Positions 1-6,875 of a stretch of 8,175 nt of DNA are shown here, in pieces. Source of the stretch: Candidatus Dadabacteria bacterium (GTDB lineage Bacteria; Desulfobacterota_D; UBA1144; Nemesobacterales; UBA2774). Where the stretch lies: positions 1 through 8,175 of the forward strand of contig QIHJ01000440.1 of the NCBI GenBank assembly GCA_003229065.1, read 5' to 3'. The notes under the pieces were generated by a model that saw only the letters and a program-made list of their open reading frames with translations, was not told the DNA's origin and made no database searches. Both the position numbers and the translations under genes were made by a program. Every line of letters begins with the position of its first letter. Positions within the stretch are counted from its first letter, which is position 1.

Positions 1-1193
1 GATGGAAGATCGGACTTTTAAACGAGTTCTTCTATGATGACCGAGGGGTACCCGGGCTAGGGGAATTCCAGCAGCCAAACGCAAACCAAAAAGACCTCCG
101 CAATCTGACGAGCATAAATATATCAAAAGAGAGATTTATAAAACCCGAGCTCGATCTGAACGTGCTTATATTCAACAGATACGACAACCTCAACTTTAAG
201 AACCCGACTCCGACAATAGGAGTGCCTATAGATACGCTCAGTAAAACCTACTCATTGGGTATTAACCCGAGACTCACATGGTTTGCTCCCTATAACCAGA
301 TCATTACATTCGCCACGGAACTCAGGGGAGACATACTTAAAAACGAGGATTTCGACAACCCCGAACGCTTTACATACAGCGCCTTTCTGAGTGATGAGAT
401 AAGCTTCTTCGATGAAGCTCTATTGATAAACCCGCTCGTGCGCTTTGACCTCTACTCCACGAGAGAAGATGAAACGACTACCGACACAGGGATTTCGCCC
501 AAGCTCGGTGTGATTTATTCTCCCAAAAAATATCTTTCTTTTAAGAGCAATATCGGACGCTCTTTCAGGGCGCCCAGCTTCGGGGAGCTCTTCTTTCCCG
601 AGGAAGGTTTCATCGGCGGGAACCCCGACCTTAAGCCCGAGACCTCATACGACTTCGATATAGGCCTCGTCCTGTCATATCCACGCTTCGCTTTTGAGCT
701 CACGTACTTCAGAAGCCATATAGACGACCTCATACTATTCGTTTTCGTAAGCGCATTCAGAATAGAGCCTCTGAATATAGGCGAGGTAGACGAGCAGGGA
801 GTTGAGACGAGCCTTGTAGTGAGACCATTGGATTTCTTTGAATTATTCGCAGGCTATACGTTTTTGGACGGCGAGGTGGAGGATACAGGCTCACAGCTTC
901 CGGGCAGGCCCAGGAATAAATTTGATCTTAGAGCTGTACTCACTCATGACCCGCTCACACTATTTTTTGAAACGCATTATGTAGACGACATACCCCTGAG
1001 CGCCTTCCCTAATGCAAGGACTACCGATGCCAGGACCACTTACGATATCGGAGTTAAGACCCGATGGAAGAAGCTTTTTTTAACTTTTGAGATAAAAAAC
1101 CTGCTTGACGACCTGGACGTAAGGGACGCACTGGATTTCCCGCTTCCCGGGAGAACTTTTTTTGTTACGGCAGGAGTTAACTATGACCAATAG
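1..1193 (+). CDS. TonB-dependent outer-membrane receptor, C-terminal part (probable corrinoid receptor)
   Basis: This is the 3' part of a receptor gene that is already open at the first base; the frame runs from base 3 to the TAG at 1191-1193, giving about 396 visible residues. Family members are usually 600-700 residues, so the signal peptide, TonB box and most or all of the plug lie upstream. The visible part is transmembrane beta-barrel: alternating aromatic/polar strands, an early YDDRGVPG motif, and the typical barrel signature GRSFRAPSFGELF followed by GNPDLKPE (encoded near 555-640). Such receptors import scarce ligands across the outer membrane using TonB energy. The genes that follow (propeller lipoprotein, BtuF-, BtuD- and BtuC-like proteins) point to vitamin B12, but the barrel alone does not prove the ligand. 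The protein ends GVNYDQ, without the usual final aromatic residue. A GTG at 162 is internal and not the start. Confidence 0.9.
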   Translation, partial: WKIGLLNEFFYDDRGVPGLGEFQQPNANQKDLRNLTSINISKERFIKPELDLNVLIFNRYDNLNFKNPTPTIGVPIDTLSKTYSLGINPRLTWFAPYNQIITFATELRGDILKNEDFDNPERFTYSAFLSDEISFFDEALLINPLVRFDLYSTREDETTTDTGISPKLGVIYSPKKYLSFKSNIGRSFRAPSFGELFFPEEGFIGGNPDLKPETSYDFDIGLVLSYPRFAFELTYFRSHIDDLILFVFVSAFRIEPLNIGEVDEQGVETSLVVRPLDFFELFAGYTFLDGEVEDTGSQLPGRPRNKFDLRAVLTHDPLTLFFETHYVDDIPLSAFPNARTTDARTTYDIGVKTRWKKLFLTFEIKNLLDDLDVRDALDFPLPGRTFFVTAGVNYDQ

Positions 1194-1228
1194 ATTTAAA
1201 GAAAAACCATAACAGGGAGGATTAAATA

Positions 1229-2716
1229 ATGAGAATTTTATTAATGGTATTTTTATTCGGTTTGTTCGGTGCTGTTTTTATAGGATGTGACAGCGGGGGC
1301 GACGGGGGAGGCGGTTTTATTCCGACAGGTGATGTTCTTGCCGTAGCAGAAAGGAGCGGACAAAACCAGAGAATAAAAGTAGGAGGCACTGCAGGATCTG
1401 TACCTCCGGGAAGCACAGTTACAGTCACAAACCTGGACACGCAGCAGGAGCAGACGACAACGGGTCTCCCCGATGGGAGCTTCGACCCCGAGTTTATGGG
1501 AAGCACGAACGATATCTTTAACGTTCTGGTAACCAACAACGGAAACGTAGTTCAGGACGAGAATATAGGGGTCACTCTCCTAAGAAACGCAGTTATGCGA
1601 GACCTGGCACTGTTGGGAATGGTTCCTGCGGATATAATAATCAGAGACGACAAGGCTTACGTGATTAACGGATTTTCAAACAACATACAGATATTCGATC
1701 TGAACGAGAGCCCGCCTCAACAGATCGGAACAATTGTAGTACCTATGGGCTCAAACCCCATAGCAATGGATTTTCTGGATGATACGACCGCTTATGTGGC
1801 AAACAATTCGGGACAAAGTGTAGCAGTGGTGAATGTGGATACACTGGATTGCGAGACCCTAATAGTGGGTGAAGACGATGTTGATGAGACCGCCCCGTGT
1901 GATGAGGTTATAGAGCTTCCCGGGTCACCATTTGAAGAGCCCGCCGGAGTTAGGGTTACGAACGGTAAAGTCTATATCTCAAACAACAATCTCAACGAGT
2001 TTTTTAGCCCGAATGGTAATGGTTTTATTATAGTGATCGACCCTATGAGCAATGAGGTATCTGATACCATTCAGGCTTCCGGGGCCAACACCACGAGCAT
2101 GATCGTAATGGACGGAAGTATTTTCGCTCTCAATAACGGTAATGTGCTCTTTGACCTTGAAACCTTTGAATTCATGTGCGATTTTGAATTTCCGCCTTCT
2201 ATTGATGAAATCGATCCTCAATCTGATACCATTGTTGATAATATTGATATTGGGCTGAGTGAGGAAAACCCTCTCGTATGCCTGCCGAATAAACTGACCG
2301 CTACGGAAGATGGTTTTGCATACACGGGTCTTGGGCTTGTCGGGGCGCTGCTAAAAGTGGACCTCTTAACCGGGGAAGTTATTAACGGACCGGATAATCC
2401 GATTATAATTACCGACCTTTCAGGTCTCATCAATACGGCGGATACCGCTATAAAGGACAACCTCCTCTTTATTGCACTATTTAACTCGGATCAGATCGCG
2501 GTGCTCGATACGGATACGGACCAGGTAAACCCTTTTCCATATATAACGCCATTTCCCGCCGGAATTCGTGCAGACGACCCGAACTCCGTGTTCTTTGACG
2601 GTGTACAATCACTTGCGGTTAGGCACGGTGAGGATTTCACGGGGGCGGATATTTTCTTCATAACAGGAATAAGCGAGCAGCTGGGTTCCGTAGATTCAAC
2701 TCTAGAGACTCAGTAA
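1229..2716 (+). CDS. Ig-like plus YncE/YVTN-type beta-propeller lipoprotein (BtuG-like candidate)
   Basis: The 495-residue product begins with a lipoprotein signal peptide: hydrophobic residues 3-17, then lipobox FIGC with Cys20 as the lipidated residue, and a Gly/Asp linker (21-29). Residues about 35-118 resemble a small Ig-like or transthyretin-like domain (GGTAGSVPPGSTVTV, later DGSF). Residues about 120-490 form some seven blade-like repeats of YVTN/YncE type, for example KAYVINGFSNNIQIFDL, TAYVANNSGQSVAVVNVD and LLFIALFNSDQIAVLDTD. Four propeller cysteines fall as two pairs (208/224 and 317/351) around very acidic loops. A strong ribosome binding site AGGGAGG (1214-1220) lies 8 nt before the ATG, 35 nt after the receptor stop, so co-transcription is likely. 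In Bacteroides, BtuG is a propeller surface lipoprotein that binds B12 and partners BtuB; a similar role here is inferred from fold and position. A generic propeller lipoprotein remains possible. Confidence 0.85.
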   Translation: MRILLMVFLFGLFGAVFIGCDSGGDGGGGFIPTGDVLAVAERSGQNQRIKVGGTAGSVPPGSTVTVTNLDTQQEQTTTGLPDGSFDPEFMGSTNDIFNVLVTNNGNVVQDENIGVTLLRNAVMRDLALLGMVPADIIIRDDKAYVINGFSNNIQIFDLNESPPQQIGTIVVPMGSNPIAMDFLDDTTAYVANNSGQSVAVVNVDTLDCETLIVGEDDVDETAPCDEVIELPGSPFEEPAGVRVTNGKVYISNNNLNEFFSPNGNGFIIVIDPMSNEVSDTIQASGANTTSMIVMDGSIFALNNGNVLFDLETFEFMCDFEFPPSIDEIDPQSDTIVDNIDIGLSEENPLVCLPNKLTATEDGFAYTGLGLVGALLKVDLLTGEVINGPDNPIIITDLSGLINTADTAIKDNLLFIALFNSDQIAVLDTDTDQVNPFPYITPFPAGIRADDPNSVFFDGVQSLAVRHGEDFTGADIFFITGISEQLGSVDSTLETQ

Positions 2717-2757
2717 TATGTAGGTTTGCATAAAGAAGCAGGTTACAGATAATTATA

Positions 2758-2787
2758 GAGGGCAGGCAGCCAACCCGTTGCCCGCTC
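2758..2787 (+). other. Imperfect hairpin in the gap between the lipoprotein and binding-protein genes
   Basis: GAGGGCA (2758-2764) can pair with TGCC...CTC (2779-2787) across a 14-nt loop, with a two-base CG bulge on the 3' side. No T-run follows, so it is not a classical intrinsic terminator. It could be an mRNA processing or stability element within the operon, or chance. The rest of the 98-nt gap (2717-2814) shows no recognisable cobalamin-riboswitch core. Confidence 0.2.
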
Positions 2788-2814
2788 CAAATAAACAGAT
2801 GGGGGCGCCATGAG

Positions 2815-3762
2815 ATGCGTATTTGTTCATTCCTACCGAGTATCACAGAGATAGTATATGAATTGGGCCTGGGCGACAGCTTGACCGGGGTAACACACGA
2901 ATGTGATTATCCGCCGGAGGCGGTCGATAAAAAGAGGGTCATCATGAGCTTTATCGAGCCCGAGAAGCTTACGAGCAGGGAAATCGACGATGTGGTCGCC
3001 AAAAACGCACGAGACGGAAAAAGCACATACCTGGTTAAAAAAGAAGCACTCATAGAGGCCAACCCGGATATAATCTTAACCCAGGAGCTCTGTGAGGTAT
3101 GCGCAGTTTCTGGGAACCAGGTGCAGGAGGCAGTACAGGTGCTCGGCCGGACACCCGAAATAATCGCTCTCGAGCCCAAGACTTTAGCCGGTATATTGGA
3201 GACCATCAATATCATTGGCGAAGCGACAGGGACTCAGGCAAGAGCAAAAGAAATAACAGACCGGCTGGGATCGAGGATCGAGAAAATTCAGTTAAAACTC
3301 GGAAACGAGAGAGACCGCCCGCGTGTATTCTGCCTAGAATGGCTCGACCCCCCATATGTAGCAGGGCACTGGGTCCCCGAGATGGTTGAGACTGCAGGCG
3401 GGGACTGCGGCATCGGAAAACCCGGTGAGCCTTCGTTTAAGGTCACCTGGGACGATATTGTTGAGTTTGCTCCGCATATGCTCTTTATAATGCCGTGCGG
3501 ATATAATATAGAAAAAACGTTTAAGGAATTAGACAAAGTATCCTCGAACGAGGGCTGGTTCGCGCTCCCCGCAACTAATAGGGGAGAAATTTATCTCTTC
3601 GACGCAAACTCATACTTCAGCAGACCCGGCCCCAGGGTGGTGGACGGACTTGAAATTCTGGCCAAGACCATTCACCCCGAGTCAATGAAAGGTTACGAGC
3701 CCCCACCGGATTCCGTTCTAAACTTAAGGAACTACATGCAGCTTGAATTCTTTTCGGGATAA
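2815..3762 (+). CDS. Cobalamin-binding protein class, binding-protein fold without signal peptide
   Basis: This 315-residue protein has the periplasmic-binding-protein fold of the BtuF/FhuD family (Pfam PF01497). It starts directly with the first beta-strand, MRICSFLPSITEIVYELG, so there is no signal peptide. The upstream in-frame codons back to the stop at 2731 contain no ATG, GTG or TTG, so an export signal has not simply been missed. Family hallmarks include VTHECDYPPE (26-34), TQELCEVCAVS (89-99, Cys93 and Cys96), FCLEWLDPPYVAGHW (162-176) and SRPGPRVVDGLEIL near the C-terminus. Seven cysteines suit a reducing compartment. Members of this class are commonly annotated as cobalamin-binding proteins. 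A cytoplasmic corrinoid chaperone or storage role is inferred, not shown. The ribosome binding site is weak (GGGGG at 2801-2805). The gene lies 6 nt ahead of its exported paralogue. Confidence 0.85.
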   Translation: MRICSFLPSITEIVYELGLGDSLTGVTHECDYPPEAVDKKRVIMSFIEPEKLTSREIDDVVAKNARDGKSTYLVKKEALIEANPDIILTQELCEVCAVSGNQVQEAVQVLGRTPEIIALEPKTLAGILETINIIGEATGTQARAKEITDRLGSRIEKIQLKLGNERDRPRVFCLEWLDPPYVAGHWVPEMVETAGGDCGIGKPGEPSFKVTWDDIVEFAPHMLFIMPCGYNIEKTFKELDKVSSNEGWFALPATNRGEIYLFDANSYFSRPGPRVVDGLEILAKTIHPESMKGYEPPPDSVLNLRNYMQLEFFSG

Positions 3763-3768
3763 TGAACC

Positions 3769-4644
3769 ATGAGAAAAACTACCATCATAATACTCATATC
3801 TATAGTCTATATAACAAGCTTACAGACAAGTACCGCTGAAGCGCCGAAGAGGATAATATCCCTATCTCCAAATATAACTCAGATAATATACGCGCTTGGC
3901 GCCTGGGAAAACGTAGTCGGTGTCACCATTTATTCGGACTTTCCGCCCGAAGTTGAAGAAACGCCCAAAATAGGTGGGTGGGTGAACCCTAATCTGGAAG
4001 CGATAGTCACGCTCGAACCAGACCTTGTACTACTCATGAAAGACCAAAATACTATATTCGGGCAAAAACTGGACACCCTGGGACTGAACAAATACGTAAT
4101 AGACAGTAACGAGTCTGTGAACGATATACTCGCGTCAATCTCTTCGCTCGGTGAAGTACTCGATAAAGACACTCAGGCAAACAATCTGGTAAAGGAGCTT
4201 AGGAACGAGCTTGACAAAATTAGCAAAACGGCAGGGAAAACTGAGAAAAAAAGCGTGCTTATTGTTGTAGGCAGAAACCCCGGCACTCTTGAAGATGTCT
4301 ATGTTATAGGAAGAAACAACTATATAAACGAGCTCATCGATATGGCCGGAGGAGAAAACGTAATAGAAAACAAGAGGCTCTCCATAAAACTCACGAAAGA
4401 GGCGATCCTAACCCTCAATCCGGATGTCATAATTGAAATAAACCACGACAAATCCGAAAGAGAAGCTCAAATATTGAACACTTGGAGCCAGTTGAAGCTC
4501 GCTAAAGCAGTAAGGGATAATCAGGTCTATATATTATCCAGCACCGTTCTCCTTCACCCGAGCCAGCGGATACTCGAAGGGGCAAAGATCCTTACTAAGA
4601 TACTGCATCCCGAATTAGAAGATACATATGGAAAAAATAATTGA
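3769..4644 (+). CDS. btuF: Periplasmic substrate-binding protein of a corrinoid-type ABC importer
   Basis: The 291-residue product has an N-terminal signal peptide: MRK, a hydrophobic stretch 5-18, then a cleavage region STAEAP. Cleavage after Ala23 is favoured, since cleavage after Ala25 would put Pro at +1. The mature part is a BtuF/FhuD-type lobe: RIISLSPNITQIIYALG (28-44), VVGVTIYSDFPPE, then GGWVNPNLEAIVTLEPDLVL. Glu77 and Glu211 sit where BtuF proteins carry the two glutamates that dock onto arginines of the permease. It would deliver substrate to the permease encoded at 5445-6446. It begins 6 nt after the preceding stop with no clear ribosome binding site, suggesting translational coupling, and its last 17 nt overlap the ATPase gene. 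B12 is the preferred substrate from context; a siderophore or haem is the alternative. Confidence 0.85.
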   Translation: MRKTTIIILISIVYITSLQTSTAEAPKRIISLSPNITQIIYALGAWENVVGVTIYSDFPPEVEETPKIGGWVNPNLEAIVTLEPDLVLLMKDQNTIFGQKLDTLGLNKYVIDSNESVNDILASISSLGEVLDKDTQANNLVKELRNELDKISKTAGKTEKKSVLIVVGRNPGTLEDVYVIGRNNYINELIDMAGGENVIENKRLSIKLTKEAILTLNPDVIIEINHDKSEREAQILNTWSQLKLAKAVRDNQVYILSSTVLLHPSQRILEGAKILTKILHPELEDTYGKNN

Positions 4645-5401
4645 ATGCGGCAACATCGTCTTTTCCTACAACGGCACCGAAGTATTAAAAGGAATCGACT
4701 TTTCCGTATCGCCCGGAGAAATGGTGGGAATACTGGGTGCTAACGGGGCCGGGAAATCTACACTTCTTAAGATTCTCTCAGGCTTGCTGCAGCCACAAAG
4801 CGGCGAAACGCTCTACAGGAATAAAGAGCTTTCAAAGCTTAGCAGAAAAGAGCTTTCAAAGCGTCTGGCGTATATACCGCAGGACCCTGTGTTCGCATTC
4901 CCATTCACTGTTACGGAAACAGTACTCATGGGACGGGCACCCTATATAGGCAGGTTTGAGTTTGAAAGAGAGCGCGACCTGGAAATCGCTGAAAGGGCTA
5001 TGAAAACAGTCGGCATTACTCCACTTAAAGACCGTCTGATATCACAGGTCTCGGCAGGCGAGAGACAGCTCGCCTCACTTGCGCGAGCGCTCGTTCAGGA
5101 GCCCGAGATAATGATACTGGACGAGCCTGCTACTTTCCTGGACGTAAGACACCGAACGGAAATCATGAAAATCCTAATAAAGCTCAAAGAAGAGAGGGGA
5201 ATTTCAATAGTCGCCGCAACGCACGATATTTTCGCCGCCCTCTATTACTTTGAGGAGATTAAAATACTTAAAGACGGCATAATTTTCGCTGAAGGTAAAA
5301 CGGAAACTGTTGTGACAGAAGATATCTTGAGCTCCGCTTATGGGATCAAAGTAACGGTTAAAAAAGATAACGGCCGGGTTTTTGTATTCCCGAGCGATTG
5401 A
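4628..5401 (+). CDS. btuD: ABC importer ATPase, BtuD/FecE type
   Basis: This 257-residue cytoplasmic ATPase powers the importer. Walker A is GANGAGKST (37-45), the Q-loop glutamine is at 85 (AYIPQD), the signature is VSAGERQ (141-147), Walker B is IMILDE (161-166) with catalytic Glu166, the D-loop is FLD (170-172), and the switch histidine is His199 (ATHD). Length and layout match the siderophore/B12 importer ATPases. The signature differs from the usual LSGGE by Val and Ala, but the key Ser and second Gly remain. The ATG at 4628 lies inside the end of the binding-protein gene (17-nt overlap), so the two are probably translated in a coupled way. It would form a dimer beneath the permease encoded 43 nt downstream. 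B12 specificity rests on the neighbours. Confidence 0.9.
   Translation: MEKIIECGNIVFSYNGTEVLKGIDFSVSPGEMVGILGANGAGKSTLLKILSGLLQPQSGETLYRNKELSKLSRKELSKRLAYIPQDPVFAFPFTVTETVLMGRAPYIGRFEFERERDLEIAERAMKTVGITPLKDRLISQVSAGERQLASLARALVQEPEIMILDEPATFLDVRHRTEIMKILIKLKEERGISIVAATHDIFAALYYFEEIKILKDGIIFAEGKTETVVTEDILSSAYGIKVTVKKDNGRVFVFPSD
4823..4862 (+). repeat. 16-nt perfect direct repeat, 24-nt period, inside the ATPase gene
   Basis: AAAGAGCTTTCAAAGC occurs at 4823-4838 and again at 4847-4862, exactly eight codons apart. Both copies encode KELSK in the stretch before the Q-loop. The protein spacing here matches the usual family pattern, so this is not an inserted duplication. It probably reflects shared codon choice and may be a site for slippage or recombination. 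Confidence 0.7.
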
Positions 5402-5444
5402 TTTATATCAAATAGCTTATTAATTAAGAAGGCGGTTTTAATAA

Positions 5445-6446
5445 ATGAACGCACGTAAAAAATTCCATATATCTATCGCTTTTCTCTCTGTGCTTTGGCT
5501 GGTTATTGCTCTCATTAGTATTTTTACCGGCACTTATGAAATAGGGCCGATTGATGCGATACTAAACCCGGACGAGCTATCTAAAACAATCTTTCTTAAT
5601 ATCAGAATTCCTAGGGTATTAATGGCGACAATCGCCGGCGGCACGCTGGCGCTTTCAGGAGCAGCACTCCAAGCGTTATTTAGAAACCCTCTGGCCTCAC
5701 CGTTCACGCTCGGAATCTCGGGCGGCGCTTCACTCGGAGCTCTCATTGCTATTAGATTAGGACTAGGCATAGGAATTCTTGGATTTTCAATGGTATCGAT
5801 TTCGGCTTTTATATTTTCGATCCTTACAATGCTATTTGTATACTCGGTTTCTAAAGTGGGGGGGGTAGTTGCTACCGGCAGACTTCTCTTGGCGGGTGTG
5901 GTCGCTAATTTTCTATACTCTGCCATTGTAATGTTTATACAGTTTTTTTCAAACTTCACGGAGTCACTCCAGACAATGAGATGGATTATGGGGAGTCTCG
6001 ATATAGTAGGGTTCGATACAGTATGGAAGACGCTCATATTTGCAGTTCCCGGCTGCTTAATTCTGCTGGTATCTACAAAAGAAATGAATCTGTTCGGGCT
6101 CGGGGACGACGTTGCGGCCTCACTTGGAGTTAACGTAAGAAGACTGGAGAAAAGAATCTATTTCGGTACCTCGCTTGCTGCGGGCTCCGTAATATCGGTT
6201 ACAGGACCGATCGGATTCGTCGGTCTCATTATCCCGCACATATTAAGAATGACCCTTGGGGTCGACAATAGAATAATACTCCCCTGCTCGTTCCTCCTGG
6301 GAGCATCTTTTCTGACCGCGGCGGATACTGTATCGAGAACCGTAATATCTCCTGTAGAAATCCCGGTAGGAATTATTACAGCTGCGCTCGGGGGGGTATT
6401 CTTCTTATGGCTCCTAATTAAAACCAAAAAAGAAGTGATAATTTAA
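5445..6446 (+). CDS. btuC: ABC importer permease, FecCD/BtuC family
   Basis: The 333-residue product is a multi-spanning inner-membrane protein, with about ten hydrophobic helices expected for the family. The N-terminus is a positively charged MNARKK followed by the first helix (9-29). The family signature GGTLALSGAALQALF RNPLASP...LGISGGASLGA lies at 65-99. The ATPase-coupling region GFVGLIIPHILR (257-268) and the C-terminal PVEIPVGIITAALGGVFF (303-320) are intact. Length equals that of typical BtuC/FhuB-half permeases. The channel would carry corrinoid handed over by the binding protein, with the ATPase encoded upstream. GAAGG (5428-5432) lies 12 nt before the ATG and is a modest ribosome binding site. 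Two long G-runs (8 Gs at 5858-5865, and another near 6390) are kept in frame. It is the last gene of the uptake locus. Confidence 0.9.
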   Translation: MNARKKFHISIAFLSVLWLVIALISIFTGTYEIGPIDAILNPDELSKTIFLNIRIPRVLMATIAGGTLALSGAALQALFRNPLASPFTLGISGGASLGALIAIRLGLGIGILGFSMVSISAFIFSILTMLFVYSVSKVGGVVATGRLLLAGVVANFLYSAIVMFIQFFSNFTESLQTMRWIMGSLDIVGFDTVWKTLIFAVPGCLILLVSTKEMNLFGLGDDVAASLGVNVRRLEKRIYFGTSLAAGSVISVTGPIGFVGLIIPHILRMTLGVDNRIILPCSFLLGASFLTAADTVSRTVISPVEIPVGIITAALGGVFFLWLLIKTKKEVII

Positions 6447-6449
6447 AAT

Positions 6450-6487
6450 AAACCCATTCCCCCCCTGCCAAATTGAGAAGAGGGTTT
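6450..6487. terminator. Possible weak terminator after the permease gene
   Basis: AAACCC (6450-6455) and GGGTTT (6482-6487) form a 6-bp inverted repeat across a 26-nt loop, 3 nt after the permease stop. There is no strong T-run, so it is only a weak candidate for the end of the operon. It is placed where termination of the plus-strand transcript would be expected, ahead of a convergent gene. Confidence 0.25.
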
Positions 6488-6491
6488 CAAT

Positions 6492-6525
6492 GTAGTAATT
6501 GAAGTTTCCGTGCCGAAGTAACTAC
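6492..6525. terminator. Possible terminator hairpin between convergent genes
   Basis: GTAGT (6492-6496) and ACTAC (6521-6525) are complementary and end exactly at the stop codon of the minus-strand gene. The short stem and 24-nt loop without a T-run make this weak. It could serve the minus-strand transcript or either direction. Confidence 0.2.
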
Positions 6526-6804
6526 TTAGCCCGGAGACTTGAACGGATCGTCATCGCCGCCTGAATCTTCTGCAGCAGCCGGAGCTTCCGCCGGAGCCTC
6601 AGCAGGCGCTTCGGGTTCAGCCGGAGCTGATTGAGCCGATTCGAACTCACCGCCTCCGCCCGCTGCTTCGTCAGCAGCCGGTGGCTCTGCAGACGGCTCT
6701 GCCGGTGGTTCAGGTGCAGCCGCTTCACCAGCATCAGCCTCACCCATCGGTCCCATTACGTACCAGCCTAGAAATGCCAATCCTACAACAATTAAGGTCC
6801 ACAT
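6526..6804 (-). CDS. Small single-helix membrane protein with acidic Ala/Pro/Glu-rich tail, unknown function
   Basis: I do not recognise this 92-residue protein. Residues about 2-20 (MWTLIVVGLAFLGWYVMGPM) form one membrane helix with no cysteine lipobox and no clear cleavage site, so it is probably a signal anchor. The remainder is a low-complexity tail rich in Ala, Pro and Glu (for example PAEPEAPAEAPAEAPAAAE), with a Gly run at 49-52 and a C-terminal DDDPFKSPG. It has about 19 acidic residues and only one basic one, Lys89. The acidic tail and lack of positive charge suggest the tail faces the periplasm, but topology is inferred. The ATG at 6804 is chosen because AAGGAGG (minus strand) lies 9 nt upstream; a TTG at 6810 would leave only 3 nt. 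It converges on the permease gene and has its own promoter candidate. The tail resembles spacers in TonB/TolA-like proteins, but no partner domain follows. Confidence 0.7.
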   Translation of the reverse strand: MWTLIVVGLAFLGWYVMGPMGEADAGEAAAPEPPAEPSAEPPAADEAAGGGGEFESAQSAPAEPEAPAEAPAEAPAAAEDSGGDDDPFKSPG

Positions 6805-6813
6805 CTTCAACTT

Positions 6814-6820
6814 CCTCCTT
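6814..6820 (-). promoter_or_regulatory. Strong ribosome binding site that sets the ATG start at 6804
   Basis: Read on the minus strand this is AAGGAGG, a near-perfect Shine-Dalgarno sequence. Nine bases separate it from ATG at 6804, while the TTG at 6810 is only 3 nt away. This supports both the reality of the small gene and its start. Confidence 0.8.
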
Positions 6821-6875
6821 ATCAGGTTATAAATTTCTGACTCTTAAAGCCCATACCCAGTACTAACAACCATCT

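Noticed and set aside
162..164. A GTG that could be taken as the start of the receptor gene
   Set aside because: The frame is open from the first base of the window and the upstream codons encode typical receptor sequence (YDDRGVPG), so the gene starts before the window.
2717..2814. A possible cobalamin riboswitch in the gap before the unexported binding-protein gene
   Set aside because: The gap is only 98 nt, too short for the whole riboswitch, and none of the conserved core elements (B12 box, GCCACTG-like segment) can be seen. Any such element is more likely upstream of the receptor gene, outside the window.
5858..5865. A run of eight Gs that might mark a frameshift in the permease gene
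   Set aside because: The frame continues through KVGGVV into typical permease helices and a correct C-terminus, so the reading frame is intact.
5534..6037. A 167-codon minus-strand frame opposite the permease gene
   Set aside because: It lies wholly inside a clear FecCD permease gene, has no recognisable domain and reads like antisense of hydrophobic codons.
6522..6743. A second minus-strand frame rich in Arg, Leu and Gln
   Set aside because: It is an out-of-frame reading of the same Ala/Pro/Glu repeats, with no start signal.
6681..6866. A plus-strand reading frame of 61 codons opposite the small acidic protein
   Set aside because: It is a shadow of the low-complexity GC-rich tail; its product has no coherent domain and it has no ribosome binding site, whereas the minus-strand gene has both a good start and a membrane anchor.
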